The notes below the pieces were generated by a model. It saw only the letters and a list, made by a program, of their open reading frames with translations. It was not told the DNA's origin and made no database searches. Below, piece by piece: positions 35,661 to 47,333 of a stretch of 64,000 nt of DNA. Source of the DNA: Eutypella sp. D-1 (taxonomy: Eukaryota; Ascomycota; Sordariomycetes; Xylariales; Diatrypaceae); assembly GCA_023313575.1 (NCBI GenBank), contig JAJTTP010000016.1, forward strand, positions 248,001-312,000. The letters are read 5' to 3'. The first letter of the stretch is position 1, and every line of letters starts with the position of its first letter. Made by a program: the position numbers and the translations under genes.

Positions 35661-36718
35661 CTATCTCCAATTCGCCGGCATCTCCTGGGGTATGACGGCC
35701 GGCAGTTCCCCGACGGACTGGTCCGTGCCATGGAGCTCGGACGGGTTCGTGAGCGAACTCCTTTGCTGCCGGTCGTGGTAGATCTCTGTCCCGGCCGACG
35801 ACAAATACGTGCCCTGTGGTGGTGGTGGTGGTGGTAGCTGCGGTTGCTGTGACGATGACGGCGGACAGGAGGTGGGCCGCCGCCGCCGCCGTCGCCACCG
35901 TAGGAGCCACCACCCCAGAGCTAACAGCACAACGGCGATGCCTGCGCCCACGGCGGCGCCAGCGATGGTGCCGGCGCTCACACCACTACTATCGCCGTGT
36001 GAAGGCGGTTGCGGCGCCGGGGTGTCCGAACCACCGTCCCTACTGCTAGCCGTAGTGGTAATGGCGGGGACCAGCGAAGGCGTCGTCACGCCAGGTGTAG
36101 TAGTCTCGGACGTGTGCGTCGCGGACGCGACCAAGGTCGAGGGGTCGAAGGACAGGGAATCCTGTTCGGTGTTGTCGCCGTCGCGCAGGGAATCGTACGT
36201 CGCGTTGAGCGCGGCGCCGCCGATGTCGCGTAGCGGGTTCCGCGCGGTGCTGAGGCAGAAGTAGTTCTTCGATTGGTCACATCGCTCCCTTTGCCGGCGC
36301 CGTTCGCGGATTTAGCTTTCTCATACCGAGAAGAAGAAAAGACAACCGAAATAGAATACGGCAGGATCGGCCCGTTGTACAAGGTATAGAAGAAGAAAGA
36401 AAGAAATACGGCTAGATAAGAAAAACTAACTCACCTCCCGTTCTCACAACACCACGTAACCTCACCATCACCATTATTATTAACGCACTGCTGGGTCTGG
36501 GCATCCGCAGCAGACGAATCGTCGCCGGCCTTCGAGCACGTGGCCTGGTAAGTCCAGCACGCGCCGTCGTAATCGCAGCAATAAGGACGCAGGGTATCGA
36601 GGTCGCGGACGCACGCGTTAGGCGGCGTGCAGTCGAATGGGATGCCCTCGCAGCGGTACGCGCTCTGCTCCGTCGCGAACGCCCACTGTCCCAGGTCGAT
36701 ATCGCCGGATTGTGCCAT
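35661..36718 (-). CDS. Cys-rich single-pass membrane protein (sensor-like)
   Basis: Two exons, 36718-36435 and 36288-35661, encode 303 aa. Residues 1-115 hold many Cys residues in spaced pairs (YCCDYDGACW, TWCCENGRERCD, YFCLS), then NPL..I..AAL.ATYDSL. This pattern occurs in a Pezizomycotina family of Cys-rich ectodomain proteins with a Ser/Thr-rich stalk. A stalk of Thr/Ser/Pro leads to one membrane helix (about residues 195-220, AGAAVGAGIAVVLLALGWWL) followed by a stop-transfer RWRRRRRR and a Pro-rich cytoplasmic tail. That layout resembles fungal wall-stress sensors (Mid2/Wsc-like), but ligand and pathway are unknown. No classical signal peptide is visible; an earlier exon may be missing, or the ATG at 36733 is used. 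Confidence 0.65.
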
Positions 36719-38339
36719 CCCCTCTTTTTTCACATAGGTAGGTATACGAATTTCACACCTTTTTTGGTCGGGGTGGTACCACTTTTTGCGTCTCCCTCGT
36801 TTATCCCTCTTTGCCCTTGTTGTCTAATGTAGGTAGCAAAGGAACAGGCGCCGCGGATATCGTTACGGTTTCTGACTACCGAAGCAAGGTAGAGAAGAAA
36901 AAAATCTAGAAGATGGACGTTCCTCTTGATTACACGAACCAGGCTGCCGCCAGCCAAGCCTAGGTGCTAACTACAGGAGATACAATCCATCCGATCAAGA
37001 ACCACGGCTTCTCATCCGCCCTTTCGCAAGTTCCCCGCCGCCCCCAATAGCAGACAATAGGGGGTGCATCATTTCGTAAGATTTGCATTCCGTTTCAGCT
37101 AAAGGTTCCCGTCTATACCTATTCGAAGCGGAAGCTGACCCCCCCTAGTCAGTCGACCAGGCTGCTTGGGATGCATACATTGTAAGCTGAGTCTGAGTAG
37201 AATACTACATTACATATTTTTTTCAAAAACGGCAACTCGCGAGACCAGGCCAGATTGGGGGCACAGGATGGGGAATCATGGTAGCACGTGTATATGAGCA
37301 TGTCGCCCGGCTCATTGGTTCTTCGTTGATAGAATAATAAAAGGGGAACCATCTGTCCATCCGTCTGGGATTTGGGTTTTCTGCACAACTTGGTCGAATA
37401 CTTTACTCCTATCTGACTACCCAGGGAGTGTTCTTGGAGGTACGGCAAAAATGACCCGCACTATACGTATGTAGGAAGAAATATCAAGAAACTCTATGTA
37501 TTACAAAGATCGCGGTATAATGCAAGTAGGTGATAGGAGATACACCATCGCGCGAGGGATCTGCTAGCTTATATACCGGCCAAATTTACATGTTTAGCAG
37601 TAATATGCATGGGGATGCTTGTGCTCGAACTACCTACGCCTTGGACCAACACTGCAACGATGCAACGAAATTTGCTGCACGGATGCCCGTGGCAGGATTG
37701 TCGCGAAAATAAGCATGGGAAGGAGACACATGGGAGGCGTTACGACGGGTATGTCATATCTGGTAGGTAGGTATAAATATAAATATAGCTATATTCACGG
37801 AGCAGCCTATCTCTTATCCGGGAGATGGGGCCTATCATTCACGTCTGTCCATCATGAGCAGCAGGTAGGTAGGTTATCCAGCCCACCAACTTCGGGACCT
37901 ATCCATCCATGCATCAATCCGAAACTACAGCCGCCATCACCATCACCACCACCACCACCTCATCCTCGTCCTAGTTCGGCTGCATAATATATATCATATC
38001 TTCTTTATCATGTCGTTCCCGTCGTCATGTCCCCTCCTTCCCGGGGTGTCCATGGAAAATGAGTTGAGTGTTACCAAAAAGAAAAAAAAATGAAATAAAA
38101 TAAGAAAGCTGTAAAAGCCACAGCCGGTACGCCACGCGCCTATGCTTAAAAGAGCCGCGCCTGGTATCCTTTGAACGTGAAAGAAGAGACGGAGAAAAAA
38201 GGAAAGCAAAAAGGGAGGAAAGTGTAGTAAATATAGGTCTGGAGAGCTATGCCCACATTGAGTAAGGTCCCCCTGATCGCTCCCATGCCAGCGTAGAGCG
38301 AAATCGGCGGGGAGGGAACCAAAACATGCTCGGCTCAGC
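36719..38339. other. intergenic region
   Basis: No supported gene. It contains CAT/CAC microsatellite sequence near 37930-37970, A/G-rich sequence near 38080-38220 (3' region of the OXR1 gene), and TAGGTAGGTA motifs near 37760 and 37865. Confidence 0.5.
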
Positions 38340-39673
38340 TCAGCCGCCGGAGGCGCCAACAACCCAGAGCTCGACGCCGAGGACGTCGAACTTCTCGCCC
38401 TCGTCGCTGAGGGCCTGGTTGGCGAAGGTATCGCAGGGGGCGCTGTGGCCGCGGCTGAGGGAGTCGTTGAGCCAGAGGCCGAAGCGGCCGCCGCCCCCGC
38501 CACCGACCGACAGGAACCCCGTCTCGCAGAACATGCAGTAGTCGTTGGCGCCGCTGTAGGCGAAGTTCTGGAACCGGATGCTCTGTCCGTTCATGGCGGG
38601 GGATGGGGATAGTGATGAGGCGCGCCGTTCGCTGCCGTTGGGTGGGGATAACGTCCGGTGTTGATCCCGGTGTTGGTCGTCATGAATTTGGTCGTGGGGA
38701 TTGTCGTGATCGTTGTCGGCGTGCGGCTCGGTCACGGTCGTCGAGCGCATATTCAGATTCGTGGTATCTGTAGACGGAGGCGGCGGTAACGGCGCGTGCA
38801 CGCTCGCTCTCCAGAGAAAACATTCGCCGGTGCCGAAGTAGGAGGATGCCGGGTGTGGCGCCTCTGTCAGGTATGCGCCGAATGTCTAATTTTGGGGGGA
38901 GGGGGGAAGGGGGGAGGGGATCTAGCTGTTAGCATCACACATCGCCTTTTTTGTTTTCTCTGTGGCCATTCTATAACTATCTGCGCTCGTGCAAAGAAAA
39001 GAAAACTCACCCCTTCCTTTCCATCGCGCACGACGAGCACGAACCCCACCCTCCTGCCGCGGTATTCATCGCATAACTTGTACAGCGTGGCGAGGCTGCT
39101 GCCGTCCTGGTAGAGACTGTAGACGAGCTTCCACTCCTCGCCGATCTTGAGGCGCTCGGGCAAGAAAGTGCGGATCTCCTCGGCGACGCCCCGCGACAGC
39201 AGGCGCTCGTCATTATCGGTGTCCGGGCGGTACCCGGTGAGGGTCAGGGGGTCGAGGGAGGGAAGCATGCGGGGAGAGACGGCGCGGCGCGGGGGGGTAA
39301 AGGCGCCGTGGATGCCGTCGCCGTTAGCGGTGGCGGGGGTATGGGCAACGGAAAGCTGGGAGGGCGATAGCTGGCCGTGATGGTGCTGCTGCTGTTGATG
39401 AAAACCGGCGGAATCATTGGAGGAGAAACGACGCCAGAGTCCGCTTAGGGCAGAGCCGATACTGTAGTTGGAACTCCCCGTGGTGGTGCGCTCGTGATGA
39501 CGGCCCGGCCGTAACGGCGGCGGTGGTGGTGGTGATGGTGGCTGATGCTCCTCCGGCTGGGCATCATCGCGGATCGGGATTGGGGGGGATGTGATCGGTT
39601 CGGATGATGCGATCGGAGAGGCGGCCCCGGATGGAGGGGGAGAGAGGTCGATTAAATTCTCTTGCTGGCTCAT
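38340..39673 (-). CDS. OXR1: oxidation resistance protein 1 (TLDc domain)
   Basis: Two exons, 39673-39011 and 38885-38340, encode 402 aa. The N-terminal 130 residues are Pro/Ser/His-rich and disordered. The TLDc domain starts around LTLTGYRP and continues through RTFLPERLKIGEEWKLVYS, LYQDGSSLATLY and GTFGAYLTEAP to the C-terminal FGLWLNDSLSRG and FDVLGVELW, all in family order. An acidic, His/Asp-rich insertion of about 70 residues (NDHDNPHDQIHDDQ) separates the FLW strand from RFQNFAYSGANDYCMFC, at a place where OXR1 proteins vary. TLDc proteins protect against oxidative damage and regulate the V-ATPase. The donor is GTGAGT and the intron is 125 nt. Confidence 0.92.
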
Positions 39674-41862
39674 GGTTCTAAAAAATCGTGGGTGCGAGAA
39701 AGGATCATGCGTGTATAATATGAATAGAGTAACTAAAAAGTTAAAGAGGTGTGTACCCAGACTGCTAGATAAGAATGATCCGCGTTCGTAAATGTGTTGT
39801 CCTCTTTGAACATACAGTATGGAGGGTTGGCTGTCTTGGGGGGGGGTTTTTTCTGGGGTTCCGGGGTTGTACTGTAGAGCTCTCTACTTCTACTTAGGTA
39901 CTACATAGGCGCCTGTCTGACCTACCGACGTACTACCTAGATACCCACAATAGGGCTGCAAGGTATAGGTTTGGTACGGCGGGTAACCTCTTGACTGCTG
40001 GCTGGCGTAGTACCTAAAAGTATACCTAACTATCTTGAGTTTAGTGAGGCGTTGGCGGACTTATTTGTATGTAGGTACCCAAGTTGCTGTTCCAAGATTA
40101 CCCGTATTTAGCGGGGACAGTAGTAGGATGATCGCGATAACCGAATGCGTGAAACGGACTTTCTTTACATAAGGGATCGAGGAACAGAAAAAGAAAGGGA
40201 AAAAAAAACTAGGGATTAGAATAGACATGCGGACTCTGTATCGGAATACAAAACTTTGAATTGTATATGCATTACCTAAAATCAAGAACAAAATGACCGG
40301 ATATAGAGCAAATCTCCATGTTCTAGCCAGTCCGCCCAGGAAGTATATCACAAGCTATTAGTAACACGGAGGCATCATCAAGGGGGTAAAAGAGGCACAA
40401 TTGGCGGGCTTGGGAAGCGCCCAGATGCTTTCTCTTCTTTCTGTTACCTAAAAACTCAATATTTAGATACATTACTTCTTGAGAAGACTTTTTTTGGCGC
40501 CAGCCCAACTTGTCCCCGTCTCCAACTTTTGCAAGTGTCTTCGAGGGGGTCTCGACCCAGCCCGGCAGTGCGCATGGCCTGGAGATGCCTAGGTTTCTGG
40601 GCTTGGCTTCAACAGCATAACTCATGATGATGCAGGGCCTATCTAATCCCGAGGTCACCATGGATTTGCAAAAAACCTTACCTGAAACTTCCAACCAGTG
40701 TTGTTTGTTAGATCCGAAATGGGTCTAAGCCAACAAGTACTATGTATACAGCCTCACCCAGGGCTCCTAAGGCTTCTGAGATCCCTTCAGCCTCATCGTT
40801 ACGAGCGCTGCCACTGATTCTAGATTCTTCTCAGGGCTGAGGAAATGCAAAAAAGGTTACTAGGATCTTGAGAGTATTCCAAAGCGAGGTGCGGAACTCG
40901 GTGACGATCGTGTTATCAACCCCGTACTCGGCGAAGGATTCTCGCTGGTCGATCTGATCTGCAGGTATCAGGATGAGGTTTGAGGAAGCGCCCTTCCGAC
41001 GACATGTGATACTCGAACATCCAGAGATGGGGCTTCATTTTCCGCCGAGAAGATAGCGATAGCCTCCCGCGGCAAAAGCTCTAACCATGGAGTTGAAGCC
41101 ACGGCACTGGGAAGATCAACCCTCCCCCTTGCCTCATGATGTCTGGCATCCGCTGCCTCCATTGAGGGCTTGTAAAACGGCTTGACGTTGACCATCAAGA
41201 ACTGTACGAGGCACTACGAAGCTTGTGGCGGAAAGCTGGCGGATGGATCTGTGTAGTCTCCAGTCCCGTGACGATGTATGACGAGGCTGGAACCAGTGAG
41301 TGAGCCCCTCGAAAGCTTCTTCCGTAGCCACTTTCCAGCGCGAAGTCCGTGATCTGCCAAAGTCTATCTTCAGTAATATGAGAAGAATACCAGTCTCTAG
41401 AAAAGTCTGCTTTTCCCGTATTTAGCCATGGCCCATCCCTGGTGCAATGCTGTCCTGTCTGTTATACTGGCCTGCTTATTATCTGTATCATATGCATGTT
41501 ATATATAGCTTTATGCACTACCAGCCAAATCTGATAACCTTAAGTTACCAACGTAAGGGGAACGAAAAAACGTGGTGGAACGAAGCAAGCAGTGATCAAT
41601 TCCGCCGGCCTTATAGCTCCACTTCCAACATCCAAATCTGTTGTTCCTTCACCCGTAGACCTTAGGAATCTAGTATTGGAATTCATTCACGGTACTCGCA
41701 TCCTATCTTCTCAGTAGCATTTTTCGCTACTATCCTCCCAAATTTGGTCCGTCGGCATCCCCACGCACCCAATCAAATGGGAAGCCTCATACGACTTTCG
41801 TCATCATCGGAGGGCGGGGACCTACTACCAGATGGGCAACCCACTGCTGTCGTCGGCTCCAT
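39674..41862. other. intergenic region, rich in TAGGTA/TACCTA motifs
   Basis: No supported gene. Segment 39880-40080 holds many copies of TAGGTA, TACCTA and close variants. Minus-strand frames at 40968-41331 are broken in several frames and may be a decayed gene that I cannot name. Confidence 0.5.
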
Positions 41863-42268
41863 TGGGCGGCGGCTGTGCTTTCATTTGCCAGCAGATCGCC
41901 GCTTCGCGGGCTTCAAGCGCCAGCGCGAGCTCTTCACTACTGAAGCCGTGAGGAAGATCCTGGTGGATCCGGTAGGGTAGAGCATTCGCCGGACCCGGCC
42001 GTGGAGACGGAACGAGCAGATCCTCGACGCCATCCGCAAGACCTTGTCAGCTCTGTTCCACGCCTCGGCGAACCTGCAGGATGGGTAAGGCAGACGATCC
42101 ATCCGGACACCGTGGTGGAAACGACTCGAGCGGCAGAGTTTTCCAGAGTGTCTGGTTTGCGGATCGTGGATACGAGGTCCTTTGCTATGCTGCCCTCGGG
42201 TCATCCCCAGACTTATGATCTATGCGCTTGCGGAGAAGATTGAGGATGATATCAAGGCAGGCAAATGA
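41863..42268 (+). pseudogene. decayed GMC oxidoreductase, C-terminal fragment
   Basis: Fragments in different frames join into the C-terminal signature of glucose-methanol-choline oxidoreductases. These are an RKTLSALFHASANL helix, then HPDTVVETTRAAEFSRVSGL, then LRIVDTRSFAMLPSGHPQ, then in a shifted frame YALAEKIEDDIKAGK and a TGA at 42266. At least two frameshifts and an in-frame TAG (41977-41979) separate the pieces, and the N-terminal FAD-binding GxGxxG part is missing, so the gene is dead. GMC enzymes oxidise alcohols or sugars with FAD. Confidence 0.65.
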
Positions 42269-42892
42269 TGGTAAGGAGTGTCTCACCTCTTATAATTACT
42301 CACTCTATGCTTTTGCGCTCTGGGGCAGAAACGGCGTGCTTTGATATATTATATTGTAGAAGTACAGTGGATTTTATTTCTATCATTTTCAGTTGTGGGC
42401 AGCGGAACTAGGGATCTGGCACATCCGGGCGTCGTGGGGCCGTTTCCGGCCGTAACCAAGACATACAGGACTCTACACAAAATCACTTCATGTCATCATA
42501 TCGACAGGCTGGTAAAAGGGGGAGGGGAGTTGGCGCGTCGGAAAGAGCTGTTGTTTCCAGGCATACCGGGATCTGATTAAAGTCCAAATCGGACGATATG
42601 CTATCTATGGGTAGGTAGGGCCATAACTACAGACTGAACAATTGAGACAGCTAAGTAGCCGATTTAATGGAAGAGAGAATTGCGCTGATCCCCGTCCTAA
42701 TCATATACCCATGATCCAGCTTCGCGGTCGCAGAATGTGGCTCCTTGGCAGCTGAGCCATAGCATACTGACTGCCCAGTGTATGTAAGCGTGTAGATAAT
42801 CTGTATGCTCAAAAAATGTACATGAAGTAGTCAAACGAGTAGATAAACAGGCCTTCAAGGCCGCGATCATACTGGCCAATCCCTTAGAGCGA
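42269..42892. other. intergenic region
   Basis: No gene seen. Presumed 3' region of the minus-strand HEM4 gene at its right end. Confidence 0.5.
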
Positions 42893-43938
42893 TCACGCCC
42901 TAGCACGAAGAAAACTCTCAATGCCCTCCAGTACACCTTCGGGACTAGGCTTCCCGGCGCATACATCCGGCTCATACCCGAATTTCTTCTCCAGGTGACT
43001 CCGCGTCGTCGGCCCTATGGTCGCGATGCGAGTCGTCCTATCCGCTGCAATCCGGTGCGCCTCCTTCGCCCTGCCCGTCTCTGCGTCCAGGAAGTCAAGG
43101 CCCCGGAGCATGCTATCGCAGCCGGTAGGCGAGAAGACGACGACCCACCTCAGCGGCCGGTCCGCCGTGCGGCGCAGGACCTCCCGGAAGTCCTCGGCGA
43201 AGGACTCCATGACCCCCGTACCGTACACCACCATCTCCGTGACCTCGATGCGCCGGTCGCGCGGCAGGCTCGGGTCCATCAGCGTCTTGGGGATCACCTC
43301 CCGCCTCTGCTCTCCGACTAGGAAGAGCAGCGGCGGCTTGACCTCCCGGTCCCGGTACCATTCGCCGTAGTGCTCCAGGATGAACGGCGCCAGCACGTCG
43401 CCGACCCCCGTGTGCTCGCCGAACACCTGGAGCGGTGGGTTCTGCGGTATAGCACGCAGAGCCCGGGTCGTCGCCGGCCCAACGCTGTAGACCGGCACGT
43501 CCTGGAGGTGAGGCCAACCCTCGTCTCCTATCACAGGTGAGTATTTAGTTAGCACGCAAAGCTTCTTTAAAAAGAGTACATTTAATACTCAACTACAATG
43601 CGAGAAAAGGGGAGACGATTCCACCCACCTTTGCCATTTTCCACCAATTTCGCAAACCCCTCGACGGCCCTCTGCGAAGTGAAGACGAGCCCGCCGTACG
43701 CGCAATCCGGCGAGGGGCCGATCCTCCGACCCCGCAGCAGCGCGTCGACCTGGCGCATCTCGTCATCTCGGAAGGAGTGGTGGAGCACCGGCACGAAGAC
43801 GGGCTCGAAGCCCGGGCCACCGTTCGGCCGCGCGGTGGAGAAGAGGTCCTCGTACGCGTCGGTCGGCGACGATTTCGTCTTCAGGAGTAGCACGGGGATC
43901 TTCTCCTGTGGCTTGGACCCGGACGACATGGCTGCCAT
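42893..43938 (-). CDS. HEM4: uroporphyrinogen-III synthase
   Basis: Two exons, 43938-43629 and 43527-42893, encode 314 aa. The enzyme closes hydroxymethylbilane into uroporphyrinogen III in cytosolic heme synthesis. Features seen: IPVLLLKTKSSPTDAYEDLF at the start, GLVFTSQRAVEGFAKLV of the first lobe, PVYSVGPATTRALR (family V-G-x-x-T), LVGEQRREVIPKTL, a VVVFSPTG strand and RIATIGPTTRSHLEK, a second SPTG/IGPTT pair characteristic of HemD. It ends with PSPEGVLEGIESFL. The length matches fungal Hem4. The intron donor is GTGGGT, the branch CTAAC and the acceptor TAG. The gene is divergent from ERV1 with about 555 bp between the starts. Confidence 0.93.
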
Positions 43939-44493
43939 TTTTTATTCTTGTTTTTGTTTTCCGGGAAGGAGACCACAATCCCCCTTTTAGAAAACTGGGT
44001 ATGGAATAGGGTTATTTTGACCAACAAGCAAGCCCTCCCAGTGTCCCTATACAGGTACAATTCAGGGAGAAATGCTTTGCTACTACCTGTAGTATAGTGG
44101 ACCTCGGGGGCTCCGGGCTATCTTGCAGGAACTGCAGGACTGGCTCTAAAGACTGCCAAGCCGACTGCCCCTCTGCCCCTCCCCCCCTCCAAGAGAGCTT
44201 TATCGATAAAGCTAGCTAGATAAAGTACAGTGTAGTGATAGCACCGTAGAGCGCCCGCGATAAGGTGGGCCTCGTAAGATAATCTACCTAGGCAGTTATT
44301 TGGGACACTTCATTTGCATTCGGCCGGGCCGGGCGATTATCGCTGACAAATGTTGGCATTTCTACAAGGTGAACGAACTATCTTTCCGAGGTTTCTTTTT
44401 TTTTTCGGGGGTGCTTGAAGAAAAATCGTCAGTCTTCTCATACGAGGGAACATCCTAGCGTTTCATCTCGAGTTTTCTAGACTTGAAGATATC
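43939..44493. promoter_or_regulatory. divergent promoter between HEM4 and ERV1
   Basis: A 555-bp region between two start codons on opposite strands. It contains a T-run with CTTTTTTTT near 44395, repeated GATAA sites around 44205-44280 on both strands (GATA-factor type), and short TATCGATAA palindromes near 44200. Shared regulation is possible but not shown. Confidence 0.5.
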
Positions 44494-45179
44494 ATGGCGG
44501 TCGACTCGACAGATCACCGCCCGGGCGATTCCGCCACCCCCCGGAAACTGCCCCCGGGAATGGTCCTGGGCAAAGATGGGAAGCCGTAGGTCAACCATCC
44601 ACCTTCTCCTCATTACAGGATGGCACATTTGAAGATGACCTATTTAATACTGCATTTGACGAACATTTTGCGTGTGCTGACGAGAAATTTGCGATCGCAT
44701 GCTACAGCTGCCGGACGTGCTCGTCGCTGGCATCTTTCACGTCGCAGACGAAGAATCTAAAGGCAGCTGCTGGCGGAGGGGCCGCCGCCGCCGCGGGAGC
44801 AGCGACAGCAACAGCTGCAGCCGCATCATCATTACCAGACGACTGCCCCGCGGACGTGGAGACGCTGGGGCGGAGTACGTGGACACTATTGCACTCAATG
44901 GCGGCAACGTACCCCGAGCGGCCGACGGCGGCGGAGCAGGCAGACTTGCGCACGTTCATGGGCGCCTTCTCGCGCCTGTACCCGTGCTGGGTGTGCGCCG
45001 AGGACCTGCAGGCCTACATGCGCCGCGAACAGCTCCGCGTCGGCGGCCGCGACGAGTTCGGCCGCTGGCTCTGCGAGGCCCACAACGCCGTCAACCGCAA
45101 GCTCGGCAAACCCAACTTCGACTGCAACACCTGGGAGGAGCGCTGGCGCACCGGCTGGAAGGATGGTCGGTGCGGTTAG
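44494..45179 (+). CDS. ERV1: FAD-linked sulfhydryl oxidase ERV1/ALR
   Basis: Two exons, 44494-44585 and 44708-45179, encode 187 aa. This is the mitochondrial intermembrane-space oxidase that reoxidises Mia40. The N-terminal shuttle pair is CRTC (residues 32-35), reconstituted across the intron. An Ala-rich linker leads to the catalytic domain: LGRSTWTLLHSMAATYP, the active-site CWVC (residues 124-127) and the FAD-binding WLCEAHNAVNRKLGKP. FDCNTW near the C-terminus is the structural Cys. The length is close to yeast Erv1 (189 aa). The intron is 122 nt with donor GTAGGT. Confidence 0.95.
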
Positions 45180-46003
45180 CTCGGGTCGGGTTTGAGTAGA
45201 GTTGGATCTTAGGATATGTCGGGTCCGGACCGGTAATTTACACCCGCCCTTCGCGGTTCCGCTCTCCGGTCTTGGCCTTTAGGATTTTTCATTCCGGGCC
45301 CCGGTGTTTTGCCGCGGAGATAGAAAAATAGATGGGGATACCAAGAAAAAATTCCAGAAAGAAAATCCTTCTCGACTCGTATCATGTTAGGCCAGACTCC
45401 TGTTCTATAACATGATTACTGGCGAGTATTTTTGATAATATTTGTAAGATAGCTACGGGACAAGACAGGGGCAAATTGGCACCGCATCGCGGCGGTCGGC
45501 GTTCCTGGTCCATTGCATTGCATCACCGCTCATACATATCAGAGGCGCAATTCCAATTAGAAAAATTTAAAGTATACTTTAGCACTTACTTTTGTTAGTT
45601 AGGTGACATGCGAGTTTATCTCACGAGTACCCGTAATTCTTTGCTTGTCCGTAGAAAAATATTAATTGATGCACTCAAATTATTGAAACCACATATCTAT
45701 CAATTGCCTGTTTTTGGTGGAGAGGCCGAACATCCTCCGATTTCTCGAATGCCAGGAATGCCTCTCTTTGTTTCCGCCGGAGGGGCCGGGGTGGGTTCTA
45801 TCTACGGTCGCTGCATGGTTAGATCCATAGTGTAGTCGCACACATCAGACCACCAACACCAACGTCTTTTTTGGACGGTGCATCTCCGAAGGTGGAACCG
45901 GGTCTGGGACGCTGGATCTAGATCTGTATATACGAATCAGCAATCCCCAGTATTCCGGTCCGTTTTACGAAGCTTAAAAAAGCCCTCTTATTTCCTATAC
46001 GTA
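45180..46003. other. intergenic region
   Basis: No supported gene. A 75-codon frame at 45608-45835 is unrecognised. The region ends at the TA target site of the foldback element. Confidence 0.5.
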
Positions 46004-46616
46004 CGGTGGGCTACAGCGCTGACTGTTTCAATTCCCTTTTTTTTAATACATGCACCCCAATTCGAATTAAGGGTGCACTAGCAGCCAGCTGGTGATTTTT
46101 AGAGCACCCTTTAAATGCATATACTTTTTTAAAACGATAATATACCCACTATATACCTTCTAAATACATAACATTACATCTTTTTATTACAACTTATTAA
46201 GGGCTATCGAGGGCTATCTATCCCATCCTATCTATCCCATTCAATCGCACCCATTCAATCGCACCCATTCAATCGCACCCATTCAATCGCACCCATTCAA
46301 TCGCACCCATTCAATCGCACCCATTCAATCGCTCGCACCTATTTGATCGCAGCCATTATAGCCACTGCAGCCACTGCAGCCACTGTAGCCACTGCAGCCA
46401 TTACTGCCACTACAGCCTATTTAGATGGGATAGATAGAATGGGTGCGATTGAATAGGTGCGATTGAATGGGATTGGATGGGTGTGATTAAATAGGATGGA
46501 TCACACCCCATTTGGTGCCAGCTGGCAGTCCAAATTTATATCTACATAGGGGTGGCCCTATACGCGTTTTTGGGCAAAAAAAAGGGAATTGAAACAGTCA
46601 GCGCTGTAGCCCACCG
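46004..46616. mobile_element. foldback/MITE-like element, 613 bp, 41-bp perfect terminal inverted repeats
   Basis: The left terminus 46004-46044 (begins CGGTGGGCTACAGCG) and right terminus 46576-46616 are exact reverse complements over 41 bp. Both ends are flanked by TA (46002-46003 and 46617-46618), as for Tc1/mariner-superfamily insertion. The interior has no coding capacity. It contains a 14-bp tandem array and, further right, inverted versions of the same GTGCGATTGAAT motif, so the element can fold on itself at several levels. A perfect terminal repeat implies recent activity or conversion, with no RIP damage. Confidence 0.88.
46236..46333 (+). repeat. tandem array, 7 units of 14 bp, inside the foldback element
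   Basis: Seven head-to-tail copies of CCCATTCAATCGCA; the last differs by one base. Related units in inverse orientation occur at about 46438-46475. A second, GCCACTGCA-based minisatellite follows at about 46355-46415. Confidence 0.93.
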
Positions 46617-47333
46617 TATATACGGGTATTGAGCTGACAGGCAGACTAGTTCTAGTGAGGTGGACCTCCTCGTAGTATAGAACCGGGCCCGGCCGCGGCT
46701 TGAGCCAAAGCCAAAAATTGCTGCGACTAAAGCTCTCCCGGCTGGCCTGGCAAGAAATGGATAGGAAATGGATGGGACGAGAATCGAACTAACGTGCCGG
46801 CATTGCATCATACAGATGCAAGACGTGTGGCATTTAAGAGGGGGCCACACTTAGGAGGGACTGAGGGAAAAGGACCGAGGGGTCGCCGCCGCCAGCCGAT
46901 GTTCGAGACTGCGCGAGCCTCCCATCTCCTGATTCTTTCACGTCTTATCGTCCCGTAAAATTTCAAGGCCGATTAGAGCTCGCGATTCGGCTCAAATCGC
47001 TCCAATTCATCGGTGAATTTGTATTGGCTACGGCGAATTGCCAGGTTCATCCACCAGGGTGGGATGTGGCGCTCTCTCCTTGTGCCACTAACAAACCTAC
47101 GCATACCAACGTCACGTCACGTCACGTATTGTATCGTGCCTTTTATCTAACTACCATTTCTTTAATGCTCCTAGAGATGTAAATCCCGCCGAGCTCGGAG
47201 GAAAACTTACGCGTACTGAGATACTATAAACTCTGCCCAACCGCCCCTCTCAGTCGTAAAAGGCTGTCTAATTCACAGTCTTACACATAGACTTTTCTTT
47301 ATTCCTTAATCTAGACATAGATCGAATTTCATC
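46617..47333. other. intergenic region with promoter of the pyruvate decarboxylase gene
   Basis: No gene. A short minus-strand tRNA-like shape near 46775-46850 does not fold properly. The right half is the PDC promoter. Confidence 0.5.
47109..47127 (+). promoter_or_regulatory. triple CGTCA repeat upstream of PDC
   Basis: AC followed by three tandem GTCAC units, about 210 bp before the PDC start codon. CGTCA/TGACG is a bZIP (CRE-like) half site and CACGT an E-box-like core. Tandem spacing of 5 bp is unusual. Function inferred only. Confidence 0.35.

Noticed and set aside
40968..41331. Minus-strand frames as a real gene
   Set aside because: Two overlapping short frames with stops between them and no recognisable domain; at most an unidentified relic.
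46770..46850. Minus-strand tRNA-like sequence
   Set aside because: A TTCGATT loop and an anticodon-like stem are present, but the T stem is mismatched and the acceptor stem does not pair.
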